A DNA stretch of 64,000 nt, taken from contig QXWV01000018.1 of the NCBI GenBank assembly GCA_009911195.1, positions 1-64,000 of the forward strand, in the 5' to 3' direction. This document shows positions 25,030 to 33,285 of the stretch, piece after piece; within the stretch, counting starts at the first letter, position 1, and every line of letters begins with the position of its first letter. The position numbers were made by a program, and so were the translations under genes. The DNA is from Lachnospiraceae bacterium (GTDB lineage Bacteria > Bacillota > Clostridia > Lachnospirales > Lachnospiraceae). The notes under the pieces are model-generated. The model did no database searches. It saw only the letters and a program-made list of their open reading frames with translations, and was not told the origin of the DNA.

Positions 25030-27528
25030 TTACTTTTTCTTTCTTCCTGCCTTTTTACCCTTTGCTTTTTTCTCTTCCGCCGTTTTCTGCTCCTCAATCA
25101 TTTTTTCTTCTTCCTGTTTTGCCAGTTCCGCTTCTTTTAACATCTGTTCCGCATGTTTTTTCGCTTCTTCCGCTTCCTGTAGGGCACGCTCCGCCTCGGC
25201 CTGCTTGGCAAGGCGTTCTTTTTCCAGCTTTTCTATTTTTTCCTTGCGCTCCCTCTCCAAAGCCTCTTCCCGCTCCCGCTTCTCTTTTTCAGCTTTCTTT
25301 CTTGCAATTTCCTTTTTCTCCGCTTCCGTATAAGGAGTATAGCCGAAAATACTCAAGGATAACGGTGCGCTGACCATACGGATGGAATCTTCCCTGCCGT
25401 CATAAGCCTCTTCTTCGGAGCAGATTTCTTTCCCGTTCACATCGCCCTCTCCGCCGAATTCTACTGCGTCTGTATTCAGGATTTCTTTATATTTGCCCGC
25501 ATAAGGAACACCAATGGTAAACTCACGGCGCACATTGGCAAAATTGGCCACTATCACAAAAGATTCCTCTTCTTTATCCGCCTTACGCATATAGGCAAGC
25601 ATACAGTCATTGGAGGAAATGCAGTTAATCCATTCAAACCCTTCCCATGAAGTATCATACTTATATAACGCCGGCGAAGAAGTATAAAGGCGGTTCAGTG
25701 CTTTTACCAGATTTTGTATCCCTTTATGGCTGTCATAGGCCGTAAGCCCCCATTCCACTTCCCGCTCTTCGTTCCATTCGTCAAACTCGCCGATATCCTG
25801 CCCCATAAACAGCAGCTTCTTTCCGGGGTGGGTCAGCATATAGGCATATGTCAACCTCAAATTTGCAAATTTATCCTTTATTTCCCCTGGCATTTTGCCG
25901 ATTAATGTCCCTTTCCCATGCACCACTTCATCATGGGAAAATACAAGCATAAACTGTTCGCTGTAAGCATATATCATGCTGAATGTGAGTTCATTATGGT
26001 GATGGGCGCGGAAATAAGGGTCACAGGAAATATATCCGAGGAAATCGTTCATCCATCCCATATTCCATTTAATATTAAACCCAAGCCCGTTATCTTCCAC
26101 ATCACCCGTTACCTTTGGCCATGCGGTAGATTCCTCCGCAATCATCAAAACACCGTCATCCCGCTTCTTTACAATAGAATTCAAATGTTTTAGGAATTCC
26201 ACAGCTTCCAGGTTTTCATGGCCGCCATAAATATTCGCAACCCATTCCCCATCATTTTTCCCATAATCCAGGTAAAGCATGGACGCCACCGCATCCATCC
26301 GGATACCATCCGCATGATACTGTTCAATCCAATAAAGGGCATTGGCAATGAGGTAATTGGAAACCTGAGGACGCCCGTAATTATAAATCAAAGTTCCCCA
26401 ATGAGGGTGGCTGCCCTTTCTTGGGTCATGATGTTCATAAAGGCATGTCCCATCAAAATTAGACAGGCCATAAGTATCTCTGGGGAAATGCGCAGGAACC
26501 CAGTCTAAAATCACGCCTATCCCGGCTTTATGCATTTCATTCATAAAGTACATGAAATCCTCATTGGTGCCATATCTCGCCGTAGGCGCATAGTATCCGA
26601 TGACCTGATATCCCCAGGAGCCGTCAAAAGGATGCTCCATCACCGGCATCAGTTCGATATGGGTATACCCCATTTCCTTTACATATTCAATCACCATGGG
26701 CGCCAGTTCCCTGTAATTCAGATAGCTGCCGTCCTCCTTCCTTTTAAATGAGCCAAGGTACAGCTCATAAATGCTAATCGGCTTATCGCTTCCCTGCCTT
26801 TCTTTACGCCCGTCCATCCATTCCTTGTCTTCCCATTTTGCCTTGCCTGTTCCTTCCCTTATCACAGAAGCCGTATCCGGCCGGAGCTGCTGCCCGAAGG
26901 CATAGGGGTCGGCCTTCAGATAGGTCAGCCCGCCTTTTACCTTGATTTCATATTTATAATTCTGCCCGGCCTTTGCCCCGGGAATGAAAATCTCAAAAAT
27001 ACCGGAATTGCCCAGCTTACGCATCTGGTGGATGCGCCCATCCCAACCGTTAAAATCACCCACTGTGCTGACACGCATCGCATTAGGCGCCCATACCGCA
27101 AAGTATACGCCCTTCACCCCGGCAATGGTCATGGGGTGCGCCCCCAATTTTTCATAAATGGTATAGTGAATGCCTGCCGCAAACCTGTCCATATCGCTTT
27201 CATCTATCTGGGGCGAAAAATTATAGGCATCCTTCACCTTCTTTAAGCTGCCGTCCTCATATTCCGCAATATACTCATAAGTAAAAGGCGTTTTCCCCGG
27301 AACGAGTACGGCAAAAAACCCCTCTTCATCCGCCATTTCCATTTCATAGCTTTTCTTATCCCTTTTATTTTGCAAAATGACGCTTTTTGCCCCCGGCAGA
27401 TAAGTCTGTACAAGAGTATTGTTCCCTACTGTATGGGCTCCCAGTATGCTGTGGGGATTCTCCGATTCCGAATAAATAATCTCTTCAATCTCCGGCCATT
27501 TCATTAGTTTATACAGTTTGTTATTCAT
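25030..27528 (-). CDS. glgB: 1,4-alpha-glucan branching enzyme with charged C-terminal tail
   Basis: 832 aa. Residues 1-736 are a complete GH13 branching enzyme: an N-terminal CBM48-like region (ENPHSILGAHTVGNNTLVQTYLPGA), the catalytic barrel with nucleophile Asp in DGIRMDAVASMLYLDY, acid/base Glu in MIAEESTAWP and the third Asp in VFSHDEVVHGKG, then a C-terminal beta domain. It forms alpha-1,6 branches in glycogen. Residues 737-832 are a Lys/Glu/Ala-rich predicted coiled coil ending in a poly-basic stretch, absent from typical GlgB. The gene lies 36 bp after a DUF1015 gene. No other glycogen gene is in the window. Confidence 0.95.
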   Translation of the reverse strand: MNNKLYKLMKWPEIEEIIYSESENPHSILGAHTVGNNTLVQTYLPGAKSVILQNKRDKKSYEMEMADEEGFFAVLVPGKTPFTYEYIAEYEDGSLKKVKDAYNFSPQIDESDMDRFAAGIHYTIYEKLGAHPMTIAGVKGVYFAVWAPNAMRVSTVGDFNGWDGRIHQMRKLGNSGIFEIFIPGAKAGQNYKYEIKVKGGLTYLKADPYAFGQQLRPDTASVIREGTGKAKWEDKEWMDGRKERQGSDKPISIYELYLGSFKRKEDGSYLNYRELAPMVIEYVKEMGYTHIELMPVMEHPFDGSWGYQVIGYYAPTARYGTNEDFMYFMNEMHKAGIGVILDWVPAHFPRDTYGLSNFDGTCLYEHHDPRKGSHPHWGTLIYNYGRPQVSNYLIANALYWIEQYHADGIRMDAVASMLYLDYGKNDGEWVANIYGGHENLEAVEFLKHLNSIVKKRDDGVLMIAEESTAWPKVTGDVEDNGLGFNIKWNMGWMNDFLGYISCDPYFRAHHHNELTFSMIYAYSEQFMLVFSHDEVVHGKGTLIGKMPGEIKDKFANLRLTYAYMLTHPGKKLLFMGQDIGEFDEWNEEREVEWGLTAYDSHKGIQNLVKALNRLYTSSPALYKYDTSWEGFEWINCISSNDCMLAYMRKADKEEESFVIVANFANVRREFTIGVPYAGKYKEILNTDAVEFGGEGDVNGKEICSEEEAYDGREDSIRMVSAPLSLSIFGYTPYTEAEKKEIARKKAEKEKREREEALERERKEKIEKLEKERLAKQAEAERALQEAEEAKKHAEQMLKEAELAKQEEEKMIEEQKTAEEKKAKGKKAGRKKK

Positions 27529-27564
27529 ATATTTTTAGTTCCTTTCCTATGATTTTACGTATCT

Positions 27565-28800
27565 TCATATTTGATGGATAAACAATCCGCTTCTCAGCTT
27601 CGGCTCGAACCATGTGGACTTAGGCGGCATGAGCCTTCCCGCATCCGCCACGGCAAACAGCTCCTCAATCGAAGTGGGGAACATGGAAAATGCCACTGCA
27701 GCATCCGTATGTACTCTCCGTTCCAATTCCTCCAACCCACGGATTCCTCCTACAAAATCAATCCTTTTATCCGTCTTCGGGTCAATAATCCCAAGTACTG
27801 GGGCTAACAGCCTATCCTGCAGCATGGACACATCCAGCCCTTCTTCCGGATATGTACCGCTCCAATCTTCCTTCGCTTCCAGGCGATACCAGCCATCCTC
27901 AAGGCACATCCCAAAGCGCCCCTTCCTGTCCGGCCGGTAAGGCTCCTTCCCCATCTTTTCTATCCGGAAATTCTGGGAAATCCGTTCCAGAAATTCTTCC
28001 TTATCCATTCCGTTCAAATCTTTTACTACGCGGTTATAGTCCATAATCAAAAGCTGGCTATCCGGAAACAGCACTGAGAGGAAATAATTGAATTCCTCCT
28101 TTCCTGTATATCCCGGATTAGCCTCCCTGCGCTTTAATGATACTTTAACCGCAGAGGCACATCTGTGGTGGCCATCAGCAATATAGATATCACCAACTTC
28201 GTGAAAAGCTTTCCTAATTCTGGCTATCGCCCCCGCTTCTTCTATTTTCCACACTCTGTGAAAAACCCCGTCAGCAGCTTGGAAGTCATAAAGCGCTTTC
28301 CCCTCCATTGCTTTTCCCATCTCTTCCCCTATCGCCGGATGTGACCTATATGCCAGAAAAATCGGGCCAGTCTGAGCCTGACAGCAATCCACATGGCGGA
28401 TACGGTCCTGTTCTTTATCCGCTCTCGTATTTTCGTGTTTCTTAATTATCTGATGCAAATAATCATCCACCGCAGCACAAGCTACAATCCCTACCTGGGC
28501 TCTTTTGTCCATAACCAGTTCATACACATAGTAGCAATCTGCCCCTTCCCTGGTCAAATCCCCCTTCCCCACCATTTCCCAAAGCAAATCATGAGCTTTT
28601 TCATAAACTGCATCCGAATAAATATCTACATCATCGGAAAGTTGGGTTTCCGCCCTGTCAATCCTGAGAAAAGACAGTGGTTCCCTTTCCACTTCCCGCT
28701 TTGCCTCCTCCCTGCTGTACACATCATAAGGGAGTGCCGCAATCCTCTGCTCCAATCCTTTCCCCGGACGGATTGCCCTAAATGGTTTTATGTCCGCCAT
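27565..28800 (-). CDS. DUF1015 family protein
   Basis: 411 aa cytoplasmic protein. The family start (ADIKPFRAIRPGKGLEQRIAALPYDV), SFLRIDRAE and the IYIADGHHRCASA motif are all present. The family is often linked to serine/one-carbon or SerA-SerC gene neighbourhoods; here serA and serC lie 3 kb away on the same strand, separated by a lipoprotein and a small plus-strand gene. Biochemical function is not established. Probably co-transcribed with glgB and mscS from the promoter at 28837. Confidence 0.88.
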   Translation of the reverse strand: MADIKPFRAIRPGKGLEQRIAALPYDVYSREEAKREVEREPLSFLRIDRAETQLSDDVDIYSDAVYEKAHDLLWEMVGKGDLTREGADCYYVYELVMDKRAQVGIVACAAVDDYLHQIIKKHENTRADKEQDRIRHVDCCQAQTGPIFLAYRSHPAIGEEMGKAMEGKALYDFQAADGVFHRVWKIEEAGAIARIRKAFHEVGDIYIADGHHRCASAVKVSLKRREANPGYTGKEEFNYFLSVLFPDSQLLIMDYNRVVKDLNGMDKEEFLERISQNFRIEKMGKEPYRPDRKGRFGMCLEDGWYRLEAKEDWSGTYPEEGLDVSMLQDRLLAPVLGIIDPKTDKRIDFVGGIRGLEELERRVHTDAAVAFSMFPTSIEELFAVADAGRLMPPKSTWFEPKLRSGLFIHQI

Positions 28801-28836
28801 ATGTTTTATCCTTCCAAAATTATTTATCTATTTTAT

Positions 28837-28865
28837 ATTCTAACAAAATAAACTATACAGCACAA
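28837..28865 (-). promoter_or_regulatory. Promoter of the DUF1015-glgB-mscS run
   Basis: -35 TTGTGC (28860-28865), 17 bp spacer, -10 TAGAAT (28837-28842). It overlaps the divergent promoter below. Confidence 0.6.
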
Positions 28866-28882
28866 GCGCCAAGTGGTAAAAT
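28854..28882 (+). promoter_or_regulatory. Divergent promoter of the 92 aa gene
   Basis: -35 TATACA (28854-28859), 17 bp spacer, -10 TAAAAT (28877-28882). Its -35 is weak. Confidence 0.45.
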
Positions 28883-28920
28883 ATAAAAGCAACTGCAAAG
28901 AAGTAAAAAACACCAACAAT

Positions 28921-28990
28921 GCGGTTTGCGAATAGGCATGGGGCAACCGTTACTAGTCAACAGCCCCTCTACAAACGCGGCCCGTTGCCC
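28921..28990 (+). promoter_or_regulatory. Structured leader with two competing stems
   Basis: An outer stem pairs GCGGTTTG (28921-28928) with CAAACGC (28972-28978) with one bulge. The G-rich strand at 28940-28947 can pair either with GCCCC (28963-28967) or with GTTGCCC (28984-28990). This is a toggle-like arrangement in the 5' leader; no known riboswitch consensus was recognised. Confidence 0.4.
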
Positions 28991-29020
28991 ACAGGAATCA
29001 AAAGTCAGGAGGGAATTGAT

Positions 29021-29299
29021 ATGACAGATGAAAATAGAAAAATATGGGAAAGAATCAGTTCTTATGCGGAAGAAGCCTTAAAGGATATTGACCCGCAGAA
29101 AACACAGGTTTCCGTACAGTTGGATGCTTTAAGACCCGTGATGAATGAAATTGCCGCGGAAAAGGGGATGAGCCTGGAAGACGTTTTTATCCTTTATATG
29201 GATCTTGCCAGTGAAGCCGCCGTAGAGGCAGAAGCCAAATTCCAGGCGGAAATGGGGGAGGAAGGCCAGGGATTCTCCGGCAGGGCAAATTCTTTATAG
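29021..29299 (+). CDS. Conserved-looking small acidic protein of unknown function
   Basis: 92 aa, soluble, acidic and mostly helical, with no recognised domain. CAGGAGGGA lies 6 nt before the ATG, so this start is preferred over an in-frame ATG in the leader. Codon use resembles neighbouring genes, so it appears real. It is the only plus-strand gene between 24 and 43 kb and has its own structured leader. Confidence 0.7.
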   Translation: MTDENRKIWERISSYAEEALKDIDPQKTQVSVQLDALRPVMNEIAAEKGMSLEDVFILYMDLASEAAVEAEAKFQAEMGEEGQGFSGRANSL

Positions 29300-29320
29300 G
29301 ATTCGGATTCCATACCCTGG

Positions 29321-29396
29321 CCGCGGGATACAATGTCATTAAGTTGGCACCTCACGGCGTCCGCCATCGTTAACTAAACGACATTACCGCGGGATA
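29321..29396. mobile_element. MITE-like dyad element with 10 bp target duplication
   Basis: A 56 bp insert (29331-29386) has inverted ends AATGTCATTAAGTT and AACTAAACGACATT and a GC-rich centre. It is flanked on both sides by the exact 10 bp direct repeat CCGCGGGATA (29321-29330 and 29387-29396). Inverted ends plus a flanking duplication are the signature of a small non-autonomous transposable element. The right part is repeated in the opposite orientation at 23830-23865. Confidence 0.7.
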
Positions 29397-29460
29397 TGCT
29401 TGTCTGTTTACCCCAAAAGATTGTGCGCAGTTTTCGTACTATAGCGATAAACTTCAGAAA

Positions 29461-29504
29461 CAAGGCAGAAGATTCGGTATACTACTGCCAAATCCTCTGC
29501 CTTG
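29461..29504 (-). terminator. Hairpin after the lipoprotein gene
   Basis: CAAGGCAGA and TCTGCCTTG form the base of a long stem, extended by GATT/AATC. On the minus strand TTGTTTCTG follows, a weak T-tract. Confidence 0.6.
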
Positions 29505-29544
29505 TTAATTCCTCTTCTATCTTTACGAATTTCGGTTTTACTTT

Positions 29545-30870
29545 CTACTGCTCTTCTACCTCTGCCGTTTCCCCACTTTCCAGCAATGTTTTTACCAACT
29601 CAAAGGTATTCATCTCCAGCCACTGGTACTGCATCCCTACAACGAAATATATATTTCCATCCTTTTCTCCCAGATAAAACTGGCAGTCAGTCCTTTCTCC
29701 ATCCGAAAGGCAGGAGAATTTTGCCAAAGTAGTTTCACCGATGCATGTTTCCCCATAATATGCTATTTCCAGTCCCTCTACTTCTTCCAGCCCTTCCGTT
29801 ATCGCTGCCTTAAAATATTCGTCATCAACCAGACAGCCCAAAATATCATCATCACCTTCCCCGGCCATAAAAAACGCGACAACAATGCCACATCCAGCTC
29901 CGTCACAGTCTCCGCCCGGCGCATAAATAACTACATCCCCATCGGAATATCCTTCATCCCTTTCCCAGTTTTCCGGAAAGCTGAAATCAGTCCCTGGCAA
30001 TACCGCTGCCTCCTTCGCTTTCTCCGCTATATAATTTTCCAGCTTTTCTTCCGCCTCATCGCTATCCCAGGGAATATCCACCTCATAAAAGGCTTCCAGC
30101 TCTTCTAATATTTCCGGTGTTTCACTTGTGGCCTCACTACTGTCTATTTCCACTTCCAGGAAAAACAGCAAGTCCGGTTCCAGCTCTTTCATATAGTAAG
30201 TTATATAAGATATCCGGTAATCCTCTTCATCGTCCGGATGCCAATACTCCACTACTGTTGCTGCAGCAGCATTCTTCCCAATCTTATAGCTGCCCGAACT
30301 CTCCACTTCAGTGCGGTTATAGGATTCCTCATCCAGGCCGCCATAAATATGCTCTATGTAGCTGTCCAGCTTCTCGTCTATTGATGCATCTTCCTTTGGA
30401 AATGTAATGCCGGGATTCACATCCGCATAAAAAGAAATCCCCTGAGTATCGGAATTAACAGTGCCTGGAAAATCTCCGTTGATACGGATGTCATTCCCCA
30501 TGGGGACATATACGCTAACCGATTTACGCTTTATCCTCCCACTTTTGACATCTTCATCCATGTAAACGGTAAGAACTGTTTCAAAAAGATATTTGAACCC
30601 TTGATAGCCCTCAACCCTTTCCCCTCCCAGTACTGGATTGGCATCCTCATCTTCTTTTTCTACGCGTTTATCATCATCCTGATATTCATCGCTTTGAAGT
30701 TCTTCTTGACGTCCATCCGCCTGATGCTTATCCCCGCTTGATTCCCTAACCGTTTCTTCCCTGGATGCCATTGCGGCCTGCCAGGTCTGCTCCATCAGGC
30801 CGCATCCGGTGAATCCTATGCAAAGAAGCAGGCATCCCACTATACCCGGAATATTTATTTTTTTCCTCAT
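29545..30870 (-). CDS. Acidic lipoprotein of unknown function
   Basis: 441 aa. A basic start and hydrophobic segment end in a lipobox (GFTGC, Cys23), so it is exported and lipid-anchored. A charged Glu/Asp/Lys-rich linker (about 40-85) precedes two globular parts, one around residues 95-260 and one around 285-430 with CDGAGCG and CLSDGERTDCQFYLGE segments. No known family was recognised. It lies 48 bp downstream of serA and may share its transcript. The ATG has GGGG at 5 nt; an in-frame ATG at 30891 is weaker. The stop is followed by a hairpin. Confidence 0.75.
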   Translation of the reverse strand: MRKKINIPGIVGCLLLCIGFTGCGLMEQTWQAAMASREETVRESSGDKHQADGRQEELQSDEYQDDDKRVEKEDEDANPVLGGERVEGYQGFKYLFETVLTVYMDEDVKSGRIKRKSVSVYVPMGNDIRINGDFPGTVNSDTQGISFYADVNPGITFPKEDASIDEKLDSYIEHIYGGLDEESYNRTEVESSGSYKIGKNAAAATVVEYWHPDDEEDYRISYITYYMKELEPDLLFFLEVEIDSSEATSETPEILEELEAFYEVDIPWDSDEAEEKLENYIAEKAKEAAVLPGTDFSFPENWERDEGYSDGDVVIYAPGGDCDGAGCGIVVAFFMAGEGDDDILGCLVDDEYFKAAITEGLEEVEGLEIAYYGETCIGETTLAKFSCLSDGERTDCQFYLGEKDGNIYFVVGMQYQWLEMNTFELVKTLLESGETAEVEEQ

Positions 30871-30918
30871 TTTTTCCCCATTTCTGCACAAATATAGCGC
30901 ATGTTAAGCATGTGGAGA

Positions 30919-32082
30919 TTATTTCACTACCCTCACACGGAATACCCCGGCAATCGCCTGCAGCCTGCTAATCATTTCATCCGTAGCCGGGCTTTCCAAA
31001 TCCATCATCGTATAAGCCACTTCTCCCTTGGACTTATTCATCATATCGGTGATATTTACGCCTTCATCGCCGAAGCAGGCCGTAAATTTAGTAATCATAT
31101 TTGCCTTATTCCTATGGAAAATAGCAATCCTTCCTGCCTGCGTACAGATTCCCATATCGCATTTGGGATAATTTACACTATTGAGGATATTGCCGTTTTC
31201 CAGATAATTTATCATCTCTTTTACGGCCATTTTCGCACAATTGTCTTCCGATTCCTCGGTAGATGCCCCTAAGTGGGGGATTACGATACAGCCATCTTTT
31301 CCTGCTGTAGTAGCATTGGGGAAATCCGTAACATATTTCCTTATTTTCCCTTTCTGAATCCCATCCAGCACAGCTTTTTCATCTACCAGCAAATCCCTGG
31401 CAAAATTGAGAAGAATCACACCGTCCTTCATCTTGCTGATAGCCGCTTCATTTACCATACCCTTCGTGCTATCCAAGAGGGGCACATGTACTGTAATAAT
31501 ATCGCAGCTTTCGTAAATTTCATCCACACTCAGCGCATGTTTTACATCCCGGCTCAGATTCCACGCAGCATCCACTGATACATATGGGTCATATCCGTAT
31601 ACCTCCATCCCCATATGCTTCGCCACATTTGCCACCTTCACACCAATGGCCCCTAAACCGATAATGCCAAGCCGCTTATCCTGCACTTCCGTTCCTGCGA
31701 AATTTTTCTTTTCCTTCTCCGCTGCCTTGGCTATGTTTTCATCCTCTTTATGCCCGGTTACCCAGTTGATGCCCCCAACAATATCCCGGCATGCTAACAG
31801 CATACCTGCAATCACCAATTCTTTCACGCCGTTGGCATTAGCCCCTGGCGTATTAAATACAACAATCCCTTTTTCCGCACATTTATCCAGAGGAATATTG
31901 TTAACCCCTGCTCCGGCCCTGGCCACTGCCAGAAGTTTTTCCGGTAGCTCCATATCATGCATAGCCGCACTGCGGACCAATATTCCATCCGCTTCGTTAA
32001 TATCTTCCGTTTTTTCATAGTCTCCAGTAAATTTTTCCAGTCCGACCTCGGCAATCGGATTTAAACAATGATATTTGAACAT
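30919..32082 (-). CDS. serA: D-3-phosphoglycerate dehydrogenase
   Basis: 387 aa. First enzyme of serine synthesis, oxidising 3-phosphoglycerate with NAD+. Rossmann motif GLGAIGVKVANVAKHMG, catalytic Arg (NFARDLLVD), Glu and the final HLGAST histidine loop are present. A C-terminal ACT domain of about 70 residues (KANMITKFTACFGDEGVNITDM) suggests serine feedback. This is the short ACT-type form. The ATG follows GGAGGG at about 6 nt; a GTG 6 nt earlier is possible. It starts 12 bp after the serC reading frame ends, so the two form an operon. Confidence 0.95.
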   Translation of the reverse strand: MFKYHCLNPIAEVGLEKFTGDYEKTEDINEADGILVRSAAMHDMELPEKLLAVARAGAGVNNIPLDKCAEKGIVVFNTPGANANGVKELVIAGMLLACRDIVGGINWVTGHKEDENIAKAAEKEKKNFAGTEVQDKRLGIIGLGAIGVKVANVAKHMGMEVYGYDPYVSVDAAWNLSRDVKHALSVDEIYESCDIITVHVPLLDSTKGMVNEAAISKMKDGVILLNFARDLLVDEKAVLDGIQKGKIRKYVTDFPNATTAGKDGCIVIPHLGASTEESEDNCAKMAVKEMINYLENGNILNSVNYPKCDMGICTQAGRIAIFHRNKANMITKFTACFGDEGVNITDMMNKSKGEVAYTMMDLESPATDEMISRLQAIAGVFRVRVVK

Positions 32083-32094
32083 TTCCACCCTCCG

Positions 32095-33182
32095 TCAAGC
32101 GTTTACATTTTCCGCTTCAAATTTTTCCATAAACTCCACCAGCTTTTCCACTCCTTCTATGGGCATAGCATTGTAAATGCTGGCGCGCATACCTCCTACA
32201 CTCCTGTGGCCCTTTAGGTTCTCGAAGCCTGCCGCCTTCGCTTCTTTTACGAATTTGGCATCCAGTTCCTCGTTTCCTGTCACAAAAGGAACATTCATCA
32301 AAGAACGGTCTTCCTTCCTCACCGTTCCCCGAAACAGTTTACTTCTGTCCAGAAAATCATATAGGATTTTAGCCTTTCTTTCATTATATTCCTTCATTGC
32401 CCCAAGGCCACCCTGCTTTTTCAGCCATTTGAATACTTTGCCACAAATATAAATGCCATAGGAAGGGGGCGTATTATAAAGAGAATCCGCATCTGCATGG
32501 GTTTTATATTTTAACATGGTAGGCGTACCCGGAAGTACGTCATCAGTAATCAAGTCTTCCCGTATAATGACGATGACTACCCCGGCAGGCCCTACATTTT
32601 TCTGCACGCCGCCATAAATCACCCCATATTTTTCCACATCCACCGGCTCGGATAAAAAGCAGGAGGAGACATCCGCCACTAACGTATGCCCTTTCGTATT
32701 AGGCAAAGTTTTGAACTTCGTTCCGTAAATCGTATTGTTTTCACAAATATAAACATAATGGCATCCTCCGGAATATCCAAGTCGGAACAATCCGGAATAT
32801 AGGAAAAAGTTTTATCCGCTGAGGAAGCCACCTCTACCGCTTCGCCATAAATTTTCCCTTCCTGATAAGCTTTTTTGGCCCATTGGCCGGTTACAATATA
32901 AGCGGCTTTCTTATTTTTCATCAGATTCATCGGTATCATGGCGAACTGCTGGCTCGCCCCGCCCTGCAAAAACAGCACCTTATAATTATCAGGAATATTC
33001 ATAAGTTCCCTTAAGTCTGCCTCCGCTTCTTTGATAATAGTATCGTATGCCTTGGAACGATGGCTCATCTCCATGACAGACATGCCTGTTCCCATATAAT
33101 CAAGCATCTCATCTGCTGCTTCCTTTAATACTTCCTCAGGCAATACCGCCGGGCCTGCCGAAAAATTATATACTCTTGACAC
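32095..33182 (-). pseudogene. serC: Phosphoserine aminotransferase, interrupted by a one-base frameshift
   Basis: Two overlapping frames together make one SerC. The first (start 33182, GTG after AGGAGG) carries the N-terminal [15 protein letters not shown] and [15 protein letters not shown]; the second carries [13 protein letters not shown], the PLP-lysine segment GGVQKNVGPAG and the C-terminal GHRSVGGMRASIYNAM. They join at about 32756-32762, where one missing base in GATGCCATTATG shifts the frame; adding one base gives 362 residues, the normal length. The rest shows no decay. Either the gene is recently broken, making serine synthesis depend on another transaminase, or the base was lost in sequencing or assembly. 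Confidence 0.9.
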
Positions 33183-33226
33183 TTCTCTCTCCTCCTCTTC
33201 CAGTTCCGTTGCTATAATAATATTTT

Positions 33227-33255
33227 ATTTTACAGTTATCGCTTTTCTTCGTCAA
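33227..33255 (-). promoter_or_regulatory. serC-serA promoter
   Basis: -35 TTGACG (33250-33255), 17 bp spacer, -10 TAAAAT (33227-33232). Confidence 0.75.
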
Positions 33256-33285
33256 CTGTTAATTCCCCTCCACATACTCCTGCCG

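Noticed and set aside
24894-25373. Long plus-strand reading frames rich in Ser, Phe, Pro and Leu opposite the GlgB tail
   Set aside because: They are the complement of the low-complexity Lys/Glu-coding tail of glgB and have no ribosome binding site or family pattern.
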